Below, in pieces: positions 29,445 to 38,546 of a stretch of 62,763 nucleotides of DNA; positions within the stretch are counted from its first letter, which is position 1, and the number at the start of each line of letters is the position of its first letter. The position numbers and the translations under genes were made by a program. The stretch comes from Acidobacteriota bacterium (lineage in GTDB: Bacteria; Acidobacteriota; Terriglobia; Terriglobales; Acidobacteriaceae): NCBI GenBank assembly GCA_013288805.1, contig JABDBE010000013.1:1-62763 (forward strand), written 5' to 3'. The notes under the pieces were generated by a model. The model did no database searches and had not been told where the DNA came from. It saw nothing but the letters and a program-made list of their open reading frames with translations.

Positions 29445-30560
29445 ATGAAGACCTTGGCAAGATCGTCTCAGGTGTTCTTCCTGTTCGGCTTTCTTACGTA
29501 CGCGGCCAGCGCGATCGCTCAGCAATATATTTTCACGAATAACAACGTAGCCAACGATAACAACAGCACGACCGCCCTCACGGTGACAAGCGATGGCGCG
29601 TTGAAGGTGCTCAAGACCTACCCCACGGGCGGGAAGAGCGCGGGCAGCGGTTACTTCGCGATTTCGCCGGTGACCTCTGCCAGAACCAGACTTGGAAGCT
29701 GTCTCTTCGTCTCCAATGGCGGAGACAGCACTATCGCCGCATTTCAGATAAATCTATTCAACGGAACTTTGACCAAGGTTTATGGCTCCCCTTTTTCTGA
29801 TGGATTGACTGGCGCGCAGCAGTTTGGCGTGGGTCTAGCCAGTGGAAACCGTGTTCTATTCGCGGGCAATACCAACAACAACAGTATTTCAGTATTGAAA
29901 ATCAACTCCAATTGCTCACTTAAGCTTTTAAAGATGGTCACCGTTCCTGCCTCCCCGGCAGGAATGAAAGTGACTCCCGACGGAAATTTCTTGATCGCGG
30001 CCTACATCGGTCAAGTTGATTCGTTCAAGATTGATTCCACGACAGGTGATCTCACCGAACTCGGCCCCTTCACCACCAAGGGATCCGCCGCGGGCGTCGA
30101 AGTCAGTTGCGACGGTACTAAGGCCTACTTTGGCGATGCGGCATCCAACACACAGGTGGAAGTGTTCAACGTTAGCTCGAGCGGAGAACTGACAGAGCTG
30201 AGCAATTTTACGAACAAGAACGGTGAGAGTTCTAACAACGTAATGCTGAGCGTTGACGGAACCCACTTGTATGTGAGTAACACGATGTCGAATCAGATCA
30301 CGACGCTTTCGGTAGGATCAAACGGCACTCTGACCTACGACAGCACGGTTAAGCTTAGAAAGCCAGGTTTGTACGCATTGGGGCTGGCCACGGGCACGGG
30401 GCTTAATCTTTTTGTCTCAGAGGAGAACAACCCGGAAGCGATCGGCGTTCTGACGACTGACGGCGGCACTCTGAAGGAAGTCACCGGCTCCCCATTCCAT
30501 GTCTTGAAGAACGGCTCCGATCCGGCCGGGCTGACCGCAGTGCCGAGAGCGTGCAACTAA
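29445..30560 (+). CDS. Exported seven-bladed beta-propeller (YncE/lactonase-like) protein
   Basis: A 371-residue protein with signal peptide (about 1-25, ending AIAQ). ATG at 29445 follows GAGGGG, so the upstream frame is ignored. The mature chain repeats a blade of about 45 residues ending in patterns such as LFVSNGGDSTIAAFQIN, LFAGNTNNNSISVLKIN, DSFKIDSTTGDLTEL, AYFGDAASNTQVEVFNV and LYVSNTMSNQITTLSV. This is the beta-propeller of the 6-phosphogluconolactonase/YncE type. Extracellular location argues against a role in sugar metabolism; it probably binds or organises something at the envelope. Confidence 0.8.
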   Translation: MKTLARSSQVFFLFGFLTYAASAIAQQYIFTNNNVANDNNSTTALTVTSDGALKVLKTYPTGGKSAGSGYFAISPVTSARTRLGSCLFVSNGGDSTIAAFQINLFNGTLTKVYGSPFSDGLTGAQQFGVGLASGNRVLFAGNTNNNSISVLKINSNCSLKLLKMVTVPASPAGMKVTPDGNFLIAAYIGQVDSFKIDSTTGDLTELGPFTTKGSAAGVEVSCDGTKAYFGDAASNTQVEVFNVSSSGELTELSNFTNKNGESSNNVMLSVDGTHLYVSNTMSNQITTLSVGSNGTLTYDSTVKLRKPGLYALGLATGTGLNLFVSEENNPEAIGVLTTDGGTLKEVTGSPFHVLKNGSDPAGLTAVPRACN

Positions 30561-30582
30561 AAACCTGGCGACCCACGTTCAA

Positions 30583-33288
30583 CTAGGGTTGCGTATCGCG
30601 AATCAGCACGACGTCAGAATCCGTGTGGCCGCGGATCACTCCCAGCTGGCTGCCATCAAAAGACCAACGAAAATCGTTGATGTGCTCAGACTTGAAACCC
30701 GTGATTTGTTTTCCCGGAGAGCCATCGAGCGGTTGCGACCAGAGGTCATCGACCCCGGCGTGGCGGAAGGAGTAAACAACGCTCTTACCGTCATGCGAGA
30801 AGCGAACAGGACCAGTTCGCGGACGCTCGAACTGCCAAGTCTTCAAGGTCTGATTCGAATCCATGGAGATCAACGCGAGCATCTCCACGTGCTCGCCGAG
30901 ATGCCCAAAAGCTGCAACTGCAATTGTCTTTGAGTCGGGAGAAATGTCAAAGGCGGCCGCAAGTTGGTCTGAGATTTTTTCCGCCCTGCCGCCATCGATG
31001 GGTACCTTCATCAGTCGATTGCCGTTCACCGCGTCCTCGTAGATCACCGAGCGCCCATCGGGCGAGCAAATCGGAAATTGATCCACCTTACCGCTGGAGA
31101 GCTGTTTGAGATTTCCACCAGACGCGTCCACGCGCCAGATGTTTATCACTTTGTCCGCTTTAGTGACCGCGTTGCTGAAAACCACATAGCGGCCATCAGC
31201 GCACGCAGATGGAGCGTTGACGAGAGCTACACCATCCTCGACCAATCGAGTCGTAACACCCGATTGCGGATCAAGCAGACCGATACCCGGACCTGAATTC
31301 GTCACAATCTTGGAGTCAGGTGTCCAGCTAACGCCAAAAATGGGCGCGCCTGAGGTGACCTGCCGTGCCTCACTGCCGTTCGAAGCAGTCGGCATTACGA
31401 AAAGGTTATAGTGCGATTGGCTCAAGACACTAACCAGGGTGCGCCCATCAGCGGCGATGCTCGGCTCGGAATAGTTATTGGTGTCACGAGTAACGTCGTG
31501 CAACATCCCGTCGGGGTACGAGACGAAAACAATCTGATTGCGGTTGAAGCTGGACTGAGCCAGCAGGCCGCTCTGGTCCGGCATCCAGATCGGGCGCTGC
31601 ACAATGCTGGTATCGGAGGTGAAAAACAACTTCTGCTTTCCGCTGGCCAGATCGAGCGTCACCAGGCCGCTTAATGCGTTCCCAGGTTGAAGCACCATAC
31701 AGGCAATCGCCTTGCCGTCTGGAGTCCACGCGGGATCTCGCAATCCTCCGCTGATAGGACCACTGTATAAAACCTTTTCGTCACCGCCACTGACAGGCAA
31801 AACCAGCAGGCGCTGTTTGCCGGCTTCGGGATTGTTGTCGCGAAGGTATGCGATCTGCCGCCCGTCGGGCGAGAAGGTGATGTTGGAATCAATGTCGGTG
31901 ACGAGTTTCTCGGGCGTGCCACCCAGCACCGGGGCGCGGTACAGATAGTCCAGTTCGCTGCTGCCCAGCTCGCTGCGCATGAAGTAGATGTAGTTTCCAT
32001 CCGGGGAGAAGCGCAAGTGGGCGTAGTTCACCTCGGCTGGCGGGATCACTTGGGTGTCGCTGTTAGTCGGAAGGTTGCGCAGCCACAAACTCTCCTGGCC
32101 CGCGTCGCGCACAACGTAGAGGATGTATTTGCCGTCGGGAGCGATCGCCACCAGCGCGGCTTTCCCAGTCTCTGTAACCTTGGTGATGGAAATATTCTCG
32201 AAAGGAACGGGGCGCTTGCGATTGAACAAGGCGTAAACGCCATATGCCGCCGCAGCGACCAGTACGATAACAATCAGCGCAGCGACTCCGGTTCCGACTT
32301 TGTGTTCGCGGGCAGCCGCAACGACAGCAGACCCGCTCGAAGGTTGCTGGGTGGGGGAACTTGGCGGGGCGGCAACCGTGACGGAAGAACCAGAAACCGG
32401 CGGCGTGATCTTGCGTCCGGTTTCCGTATCCCGTTTCAACCGCCTCAGATCACCGCGCAAATCAGCCGCCGATTGGTAACGCAGGTCGCGATCTTTCTCC
32501 AGCAACTTGTCGATGATCTCTTGCAGTTTAGTCGGGACCTGGGGATTGAGTTGCGCTGCAGGCACGGGATCGCGTTCCAGGATGCCGTTGAAGATTACCG
32601 CCGATGTGTTGCCGGAGAATGGCAGACTTCCGGTGGCCATCTGGTAGATCACTGTTCCCAACGAGAAAAGATCAGTGCGCGCGTCGAGCGCTTCCCCACG
32701 CGCTTGTTCCGGCGACATGTAAGCGACTGTGCCAACAGTGCTGCCCGGACTGGTCAAGCTGGCCGTAGGAAGGCCGTCCTGCGTCGGGCCTACCGTATCG
32801 GGTGCAACTTCCGCGACACGTGTCAGCTTGGCCAGACCGAAGTCCAAAACTTTCACCTGGCCTCGCGTGGTCAGGAAAATGTTCGCGGGCTTGATGTCGC
32901 GATGAACGATCCCCTTGGCGTGCGCGGCGTCGACCGCATCTGCAAGTTGAATGCTTATATCGAGCAGCCGATCAATCGGCAGAGGCCCGCTGTGCAACTT
33001 AGTGTCGAGGCCTTGACCCTCGATCAACTCCATCGAGATGAAAGACTGGTCCCCCTCTTTTTCCACCGCATAGATCGTGCAGATGTTGGGATGATTCAGT
33101 GCGGAGGCGGCTCGAGCCTCGAGCAAAAAACGATCCAGAGCAGAGGCCTCGCGGGCTAGCTCCGGCGGAAGGAACTTGAGAGCCACGCGGCGTCCGAGAG
33201 TAAGATCCTGGGCTTCGTAAACCACGCCCATGCCGCCACTGCCCAAACGGCCGGTAATGCGGTAATGAGAAATGGTTTGGCCGATCAT
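30583..33288 (-). CDS. Membrane Ser/Thr protein kinase with C-terminal TolB-like propeller
   Basis: A 901-residue PknB-type kinase. ATG at 33288 (MIGQTISHYRITGRLGSGGMG) is the usual start. Kinase motifs: Gly-rich loop GSGGMGVVY, Lys38 in VALKFL, catalytic HRDIKPANIF, DFGLAK, GTVAYMSPEQ. A Pro/Ser linker leads to one membrane helix (about 345-370, LIVIVLVAAAAYGVYALF). The extracytoplasmic part is a WD40/TolB-like propeller with repeated FSPDGxxIxY (FSPDGNYIYF, FSPDGRQIAY, CSPDGRSVIY). This kinase-propeller fusion is abundant in Acidobacteriota. A propeller sensing an outside ligand is inferred. The STAS gene lies just upstream on the same strand. Confidence 0.93.
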   Translation of the reverse strand: MIGQTISHYRITGRLGSGGMGVVYEAQDLTLGRRVALKFLPPELAREASALDRFLLEARAASALNHPNICTIYAVEKEGDQSFISMELIEGQGLDTKLHSGPLPIDRLLDISIQLADAVDAAHAKGIVHRDIKPANIFLTTRGQVKVLDFGLAKLTRVAEVAPDTVGPTQDGLPTASLTSPGSTVGTVAYMSPEQARGEALDARTDLFSLGTVIYQMATGSLPFSGNTSAVIFNGILERDPVPAAQLNPQVPTKLQEIIDKLLEKDRDLRYQSAADLRGDLRRLKRDTETGRKITPPVSGSSVTVAAPPSSPTQQPSSGSAVVAAAREHKVGTGVAALIVIVLVAAAAYGVYALFNRKRPVPFENISITKVTETGKAALVAIAPDGKYILYVVRDAGQESLWLRNLPTNSDTQVIPPAEVNYAHLRFSPDGNYIYFMRSELGSSELDYLYRAPVLGGTPEKLVTDIDSNITFSPDGRQIAYLRDNNPEAGKQRLLVLPVSGGDEKVLYSGPISGGLRDPAWTPDGKAIACMVLQPGNALSGLVTLDLASGKQKLFFTSDTSIVQRPIWMPDQSGLLAQSSFNRNQIVFVSYPDGMLHDVTRDTNNYSEPSIAADGRTLVSVLSQSHYNLFVMPTASNGSEARQVTSGAPIFGVSWTPDSKIVTNSGPGIGLLDPQSGVTTRLVEDGVALVNAPSACADGRYVVFSNAVTKADKVINIWRVDASGGNLKQLSSGKVDQFPICSPDGRSVIYEDAVNGNRLMKVPIDGGRAEKISDQLAAAFDISPDSKTIAVAAFGHLGEHVEMLALISMDSNQTLKTWQFERPRTGPVRFSHDGKSVVYSFRHAGVDDLWSQPLDGSPGKQITGFKSEHINDFRWSFDGSQLGVIRGHTDSDVVLIRDTQP

Positions 33289-33426
33289 GCTTGTCCGATC
33301 ATCGTTGGCTGATCCCGGTTGGCAAATTACGAAAAGAAACAAGTGTTAGTTTGCCCATCTTAGGGCGCATTCGAGAGAAGAGTCAAACCAAGATGAGTAC
33401 TTGTCCCAGAGATCCCTATGGCACGG

Positions 33427-33771
33427 CTAAGCGTCGCTCTCGGCCTCTGGCAACGTATTGAAGAACCGAAAGAAATGTTCCACACGCGTAACTTGTAGGG
33501 CGTGGTGCACGCGATCGCTGACGCCAACCAGGGCAAGGCTGCGCCCATCTTTCTGATGCGTCACATAGGCGCCCACTAGCGCGCCGATGCCGGCAGAATC
33601 CACGTACGGAACTTTGCTGAAGTCGATGATGAGAGCGCGCGAATTGTTCGCGCGCACTTTGGCCTGAAAGTCGAATAACGTCGCCATGACCAGCGGTCCA
33701 CTCAAGAGCAGGACGCGTTGTCCATGCTTAGGGCCGGGAATATCTTCAATGACAAGGGGATCGGAGGGCAT
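33427..33771 (-). CDS. STAS domain anti-sigma factor antagonist-like protein
   Basis: A 114-residue single STAS domain: VLLLSGPLVMATLFDFQ, then DFSKVPYVDSAGIGALVGAY, where DSAGIG holds the Ser phosphorylated in SpoIIAA-type antagonists. Such proteins bind anti-sigma factors when unphosphorylated. No anti-sigma factor or PP2C phosphatase gene is visible nearby. It lies upstream of the Ser/Thr kinase on the same strand with a 138-base gap, so co-regulation is possible. Confidence 0.88.
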   Translation of the reverse strand: MPSDPLVIEDIPGPKHGQRVLLLSGPLVMATLFDFQAKVRANNSRALIIDFSKVPYVDSAGIGALVGAYVTHQKDGRSLALVGVSDRVHHALQVTRVEHFFRFFNTLPEAESDA

Positions 33772-33915
33772 TGCGAAATATTAGTCGAGAACCGATTGTT
33801 AAAGAAAGTATTAATTTTGCAAACCATTCACACACTTGCAATGCGGGCGAGTGGCGCTTAGTCGCTTGCTGCTGGATAATGCTATAACGTTTATCTTTGA
33901 GGAGGAGCAGGCACC

Positions 33916-34401
33916 ATGGCGTTGAAGGTTGGCGATCTGGCACCAGATTTCGAATTGCCGGCAGTCGAAGGTGATCAACGGCTAAATATCAAGCTCAGTG
34001 ACTTTCGCGGAAAAAAGAATGTGGTTGTGTCCTTTCATCCCCTGAATTGGACTCCGACCTGCAGCGAGCAACTGCCTGCATTCGACGCAGACCGCGAGAA
34101 GTTTGCCGCGCTCAATGCTCAACTCCTGGACATCAGCATCGACTCGGTTTACAGCCATATGGCTTGGCAGAAGCACGCAATCGGAGAAATGCATTTCCCC
34201 ATGTGTTCGGACATCTATCCCCATGCCGCGGTCACGCGAGCGTTCGGCATTTTGCGTGAGGGTCCGCCACTTCCAGGAATCAGCGAGAGGGCAGTATTCA
34301 TCGTGGATAAAAACGGCAAAATCGCATTTGCCAAAGTGTATCCGCTGGACCAGAAGCCAAAGGATGAGGAATTGCTAGCTGCGTTGAAACGTTTGCAGTA
34401 G
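33916..34401 (+). CDS. Peroxiredoxin, AhpC/TSA (AhpE-like) family
   Basis: A 161-residue thiol peroxidase. The catalytic pattern Pro42-x3-Thr46-x2-Cys49 ([12 protein letters not shown]) is intact, with a second Cys97 (FPMCSD) that could resolve the sulphenic acid. C-terminal [19 protein letters not shown] is standard. GAGGAGGAG sits before the ATG, giving strong translation. It reduces H2O2 or organic peroxides in the cytoplasm. Divergent from the STAS gene, with which it shares a 144-base upstream region. Confidence 0.93.
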   Translation: MALKVGDLAPDFELPAVEGDQRLNIKLSDFRGKKNVVVSFHPLNWTPTCSEQLPAFDADREKFAALNAQLLDISIDSVYSHMAWQKHAIGEMHFPMCSDIYPHAAVTRAFGILREGPPLPGISERAVFIVDKNGKIAFAKVYPLDQKPKDEELLAALKRLQ

Positions 34402-34457
34402 AACCCTCTGAAGGCTGAGAATAACTTCGATTTCAGGTGCGAACAAGGTCAAACGAC

Positions 34458-34505
34458 GTCATCCTGAAACCGGCTTCAGCCGGGTGAAGGATCTCGCACG
34501 GGCTG
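34458..34505. repeat. Dispersed 'GTCATCCTGA...GAAGGATCT' repeat
   Basis: GTCATCCTGAAACCGGCTTC, AGCCGGGTGAAGGATCT is a palindromic unit (CCGGCTTCAGCCGG) of the family that in other genomes reads CHPERSE or VILSEA. It lies in the convergent gap after the peroxiredoxin gene. Confidence 0.6.
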
Positions 34506-34520
34506 TTAAAGGCGGCGACT

Positions 34521-34916
34521 TCACTTCGTTGGCTTCGGCGAAGCAGCTTTTTGTATAAGCGCAATATTGTCCAGATAGGCGCCCTCATTCCCAACCACGA
34601 TCTCCGCTTTGATTTGATCGCCAGGAGATAATTTGTCGAGCGCACTGGCATCCTGCACCTGATAGGACATGGTCATCGCGGCCATAAAGCCGGGGATCGC
34701 GTCCCCATCCACATTCATCGATTGAGTCGGTTTATCGATCGATACCACTCGGCCAGTCAAGACATACCGCTTCGCGCCCTTGTCGTCCCCTTTAGCGACT
34801 GCCTGCTGGGCACTCCGCGACGGTCCACAAGCCGTGAACAAGGCCATACACACCAAGGCGACGAGGCTCAGGATCGTCGCCCGCATCCCACGCTGTAACC
34901 CACCTGAATGACTCAC
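34521..34916 (-). CDS. CusF/CopK-like metal-binding lipoprotein
   Basis: A 131-residue lipoprotein. GTG at 34916 is chosen because AAGGAG lies 6 bases upstream; ATG at 34940 is a longer alternative. The lipobox is LFTACG at about residue 30. The mature domain runs YVLTGRVVSIDKPTQSMNVDGDAIPGFMAAMTMSYQV, the OB-fold pattern of the CusF/copper-binding family (PF11604), with MTM in the place where CusF binds Cu(I). It is the last gene of a cluster with a TonB receptor and a Cys/His-rich exported protein, which supports a metal role. Confidence 0.85.
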   Translation of the reverse strand: MSHSGGLQRGMRATILSLVALVCMALFTACGPSRSAQQAVAKGDDKGAKRYVLTGRVVSIDKPTQSMNVDGDAIPGFMAAMTMSYQVQDASALDKLSPGDQIKAEIVVGNEGAYLDNIALIQKAASPKPTK

Positions 34917-34970
34917 TGCATTCTCCTTTACCGTTACCATTCTGGCGCGGACAGGTTGTCCGTGCCAATC

Positions 34971-37241
34971 CTAGTAGTGAAAGCGATAGCGAAACTCCGC
35001 ATAGATTTGCCGCGGATCGTTCCAGTGAAATCCGCCAAAGGTTAAACTATTGTCGAGTTGAACCCGGCGGTTGGCCACGTTCAGCGCGGTCACCGAAATC
35101 GTGTATTTCTCACCGAAGGTTTTCCCAACAGCAAGATCGAAGGTAGTATGGCCCGGTAGATAATTTCCCGGATACTGTAAGCCCGGCTGCCCGTTCGTAA
35201 ACCCCGAGCCGTAATACACATTGGTCGAGGCATAGCTCTGCCAAGGCAGACTTGCGTTGAAGCCAAGATTCAATGTGTTTCTCTGATCATGATCCACCGG
35301 CGCGAGTCCCGGCGGTATGTCGAGACCGCATTGTGAATTGTTCGGAGGGCAGATCAAGCCGCCTGTAATCGGCGCGCTCGCCTGCGCGATCTGATTCGCA
35401 TAGGCAAGATGAAACTGGCCGCGATGCCAGAGGTTCGGTGACCGCAATGTCAGCTCCCACCCTTGAATTAACGCCCGATCCCATGTGATCGGCCAGAAGA
35501 GATTCGACTCGCCGATGTTGTTATGGTCCAGCCAATTCGTCGCTCTGGTTTGATAAGTATCGGCGCTAAGGTCCCAACCGCGATACGGAATGGTAACGCC
35601 AAACTGCGATTCGACATCCTGCTCACCGTGCAAAGGAGCGAAAGTAAAATTCTGGCTGCTGGCCAAATCCAGGAGCGCCCCGGTCGCAGTCACCAGCGGC
35701 GGTGCCTGGTAAAAATAACCGTAGTATCCGCGGAACACCCAATTCAGGCGTGGGATTCTCACTGCCACGCCAAAGCGGGGATCGATTTCATTCTCCGAGA
35801 TAGAAGCGTTGAACTGCGTTACTCGCAGACCAGCTATTAAAGTCAGCCATGGCGTGATTTTGAACTTGTCGTTGATGAATTCGGCGGCGACTCCGCCGTT
35901 TACCCCAATCGAAGATGCGGGGAAGTTCTGACTTCCATCCGTAAATACGTTGTCGAAATAATTGTGCTGGTGCTGAAAGAATCCGTAGACGCCGGCTTGC
36001 AGATCGTTTCTCCAGAAGTTAGCGCTCACGGATGCCTGCGTCCCGGCATAGTTGGCAGTCTGATTGACCGTTGAGATGACCGGGAAATCGTTGGGGCCTC
36101 CCTGGTAGTCAGCACCGTTGTAGTGATAAAAGGGAGAAACCGTGATCAGGGTATTGGGATTGAACGTGTGAACCCACGAGAAGGTTACGTAGCCATCCGG
36201 TTCGCGCTCGCCGTCACGCAAACCGTAACTGGGATAAACCGAATTTCCGACTGAGTTGGGATTCGGGTCGATGGGAATTTGATAATAGTCCTGCCGCAAC
36301 GAAGCCACCACCCGAAATTGGTTCTTGGGATCAGGATTGAAGATGAACGAGGCGAATCCTCCATAGCCGTTCGCCGCGTCGTGGACAACTTCTGGGACCG
36401 GGGTCTGAAGTCCGTAGTTGCTTCGATTTCCGTTTCCGCTGACATAGTAGGCAAAGCGCTGGGTGTGTCCTCCACAACTGATCTGGTCGTCGGTTTGGTA
36501 GAAATTCCCAGCGCTGATCACCAGATCACATTCCCGATCGCGTTCAAAACCATTTCGCGGGGCGACGTTGAAGATCCCATACGTGCGATCTCCGTAGTCG
36601 GCGTCGTAGCTGCCTCTCTGAACTTCGAGGTAATCGATGTCCTTCGGATCGATCTGCGGCCCCAAATTGTTGGCGATGTTCGTGTTGGGGATGGGAACGC
36701 CGTCAATCAGCCACTCGACCTGGTGGCCTCCTCGCATATGCAGCATGTCGTGCGTCACGTAGGCTGCCGGCACGTAATCTGTGATCATTTCCATGCCGTT
36801 GGTGCGGTCCGCTCCGGGGGTTTGCTGGATGTCGATGCGGCTCACCATCGTCGTCGGCGTGACAGTGTCCATCGGCGCCTCCACTGGAGTTTCGGAAACG
36901 GTAACATTCTCCGATGCGCCTGCGATCGTCAGCTCGAAATGCAACACCGGGCTGGTGTCCGATTGAACGATCACATCCTGACGCACCTCCTGGAAGCCTT
37001 TCGACGTGACTGTTGCAGTGTAATTTCCGATTGGAACCGAAGTGAATTCGAATTCTCCGTTGTCAATGGAGTCTTGAGACTTCGCCCACTCCGAGTTTTG
37101 AGCTTTCAGCGTAACGTGCGCGCCTTGAATGGGACGGTGCTGAGGATCATGAACAACACCGCGGACCGAACCGAAAATCGTGGCAAATGCCGCGGTACCC
37201 AAGAACAAAAAGACAGCCGTGACGCCCACAACTGGTCTCAT
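34971..37241 (-). CDS. TonB-dependent outer-membrane receptor with CarboxypepD-regulatory domain
   Basis: A 756-residue receptor. ATG at 37241 follows GGAG at 6 bases; the signal peptide is about 1-22. Residues 25-110 form a beta-sandwich carboxypeptidase-regulatory domain (GSVRGVVHDPQHRPIQGAHVTLKA). A plug domain follows (VSRIDIQQTPGADRTN ... HMRGGHQVEWLIDGVPIPN) and then the 22-strand barrel, which closes with the aromatic C-terminus RYRFHY. It takes up a ligand across the outer membrane with TonB energy. Flanking CusF-like and Cys/His-rich genes suggest a metal such as copper as the ligand; this is inference. Confidence 0.9.
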   Translation of the reverse strand: MRPVVGVTAVFLFLGTAAFATIFGSVRGVVHDPQHRPIQGAHVTLKAQNSEWAKSQDSIDNGEFEFTSVPIGNYTATVTSKGFQEVRQDVIVQSDTSPVLHFELTIAGASENVTVSETPVEAPMDTVTPTTMVSRIDIQQTPGADRTNGMEMITDYVPAAYVTHDMLHMRGGHQVEWLIDGVPIPNTNIANNLGPQIDPKDIDYLEVQRGSYDADYGDRTYGIFNVAPRNGFERDRECDLVISAGNFYQTDDQISCGGHTQRFAYYVSGNGNRSNYGLQTPVPEVVHDAANGYGGFASFIFNPDPKNQFRVVASLRQDYYQIPIDPNPNSVGNSVYPSYGLRDGEREPDGYVTFSWVHTFNPNTLITVSPFYHYNGADYQGGPNDFPVISTVNQTANYAGTQASVSANFWRNDLQAGVYGFFQHQHNYFDNVFTDGSQNFPASSIGVNGGVAAEFINDKFKITPWLTLIAGLRVTQFNASISENEIDPRFGVAVRIPRLNWVFRGYYGYFYQAPPLVTATGALLDLASSQNFTFAPLHGEQDVESQFGVTIPYRGWDLSADTYQTRATNWLDHNNIGESNLFWPITWDRALIQGWELTLRSPNLWHRGQFHLAYANQIAQASAPITGGLICPPNNSQCGLDIPPGLAPVDHDQRNTLNLGFNASLPWQSYASTNVYYGSGFTNGQPGLQYPGNYLPGHTTFDLAVGKTFGEKYTISVTALNVANRRVQLDNSLTFGGFHWNDPRQIYAEFRYRFHY

Positions 37242-37412
37242 AAATGTCTCCATTTTCTGCCGGTTTTCAGTTGGCCACTCCGCCTATGCACTTGCGAAAG
37301 AGAGCTCCCGACGCAAATCAAGTTCGGGAGGCACGAGTTCACTCGTGCCATAAGTGCTGAAAAGAACTCCGGGGCTTTAGCGCCGGGGCGAAATCGGACA
37401 GCACGTTTTGAA

Positions 37413-37760
37413 TCAGGCGATGGAGATCTGCGGAGGAGCGCGGCCAGAATGCGCGTAGTGGATGGATGCTGCGAAACATTTTTCCTGCCACACGGCTTGA
37501 AATGCCGCGCATGCGGGCATGCGTTGAACGCTCGTTGATGGGCTTAACTGTGCCCACTGCGAAACGGTCAAGACACGGCAACAGTCGTGTTGGCAACATC
37601 CGGGAGGAGCGTAGAACTCGGCATCGTGTGAAGGACGGTCGTGCATCGGCTTCCGCACGCAACAGGCATGAGAAGCCGGTGCAGAAATCGCTAGAGCTAC
37701 CGGGACGAATGTGCCCACCAGCAGCAAAACCAGCAACGCTCTCGCGGTTAGACGATGCAT
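37413..37760 (-). CDS. Exported Cys/His-rich small protein, possible metal binder
   Basis: A 115-residue protein. ATG at 37760 gives a signal peptide (MHRLTARALLVLLLVGTFVPVALA). The mature chain has clustered ligands: HACC, MHDRPSHD, CCQHDCC, then CAAF and ECF-like single Cys. CCQHDCC is a strong candidate soft-metal site, though disulphide bonding is also possible. It is upstream of the TonB receptor and CusF-like genes on the same strand and reads as the first member of that cluster. No named family recognised. Confidence 0.72.
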   Translation of the reverse strand: MHRLTARALLVLLLVGTFVPVALAISAPASHACCVRKPMHDRPSHDAEFYAPPGCCQHDCCRVLTVSQWAQLSPSTSVQRMPACAAFQAVWQEKCFAASIHYAHSGRAPPQISIA

Positions 37761-37966
37761 GAGCTTCAAAAGCTGCTTAGACGGTACCGACAAAAATTGG
37801 TTTCAGGCCAAGAAGACTTTTTGGCCTGCGCCAGTCACCCAAAAGCATTCTACAAGTATAGCCACGAACAGACGTCAGACAATTGTCAAATTCGCGCCGG
37901 GGAAACATCGCGCTTAACTTGACGGTTCACGGATAACGAAGGTTGCAGCGGCAAAACCGGATATTC

Positions 37967-38299
37967 TCACGCCCTGCCGTGAATTTTGGCCCACCACCAG
38001 CGCACGCCGACGAACAGGAAACGCCAGTCGTGAAAAAACTCAGGCTCTTTGCGCTCGAACGCGTGGCCGATGAACTGCAGCGTCCATCCCAAAAGAAATA
38101 GCACCAGCGCATAAACCCACACCCAATGAAGGAAGATGCTCGCGACGAACAGCACGATCGAAACCAAGATTGCCGGGATCCCCAAGGTATGGCAAATCCG
38201 GTTGACCGGGTGCTGATGGCTGCCCGCATACTGCGCGATCCACTGTTCGTTAGAGCGAGGCTCGTTCGAGCGAGGTTCGTTGCTGCGACCGCCAAGCAT
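37967..38299 (-). CDS. DUF962/Mpo1-like membrane protein
   Basis: A 110-residue protein with two or three helices and the family features QHPVNRICHTLGIP and FIGHAFERKEPEFF. Yeast Mpo1 oxidises 2-hydroxy fatty acids using Fe; its His residues are conserved here (HPVN, CHTLG, GHAFE). Bacterial members are uncharacterised. ATG at 38299 (MLGGRSNEP) is chosen; the longer frame has no support. The N-terminus holds three copies of RSNE(P/Q) encoded by a 15-base tandem repeat. Confidence 0.82.
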   Translation of the reverse strand: MLGGRSNEPRSNEPRSNEQWIAQYAGSHQHPVNRICHTLGIPAILVSIVLFVASIFLHWVWVYALVLFLLGWTLQFIGHAFERKEPEFFHDWRFLFVGVRWWWAKIHGRA

Positions 38300-38546
38300 G
38301 GCGATTCGAATGATACACGGCTCCAATGGAAAGTGGCGAGCCGAATGCCTGGTTGAGAGGCCTAGTGGCACCGTGTTAGCATCCTTAGTTTTGGTAGGCT
38401 TGACGTTGGCCTGTAGACTATCCTCTTCATTATTTCGTTATGGGCCCGCCGCAGGAAAGATTCGCAGATCAGGAATTTGCTGAGGCTCGCTCGGCAAGAC
38501 AGCGCACGGCGGATCCTGAAATGATCCCGGTTGAAGGAGTAATCCC

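Noticed and set aside
32017-33159. 380-codon plus-strand frame opposite the kinase gene
   Set aside because: Antisense shadow of PknB-type kinase; the kinase motifs on the minus strand are complete.
36279-37538. 419-codon plus-strand frame opposite the TonB receptor
   Set aside because: Shadow frame with no signal peptide or domain pattern; receptor motifs on the minus strand explain the region.
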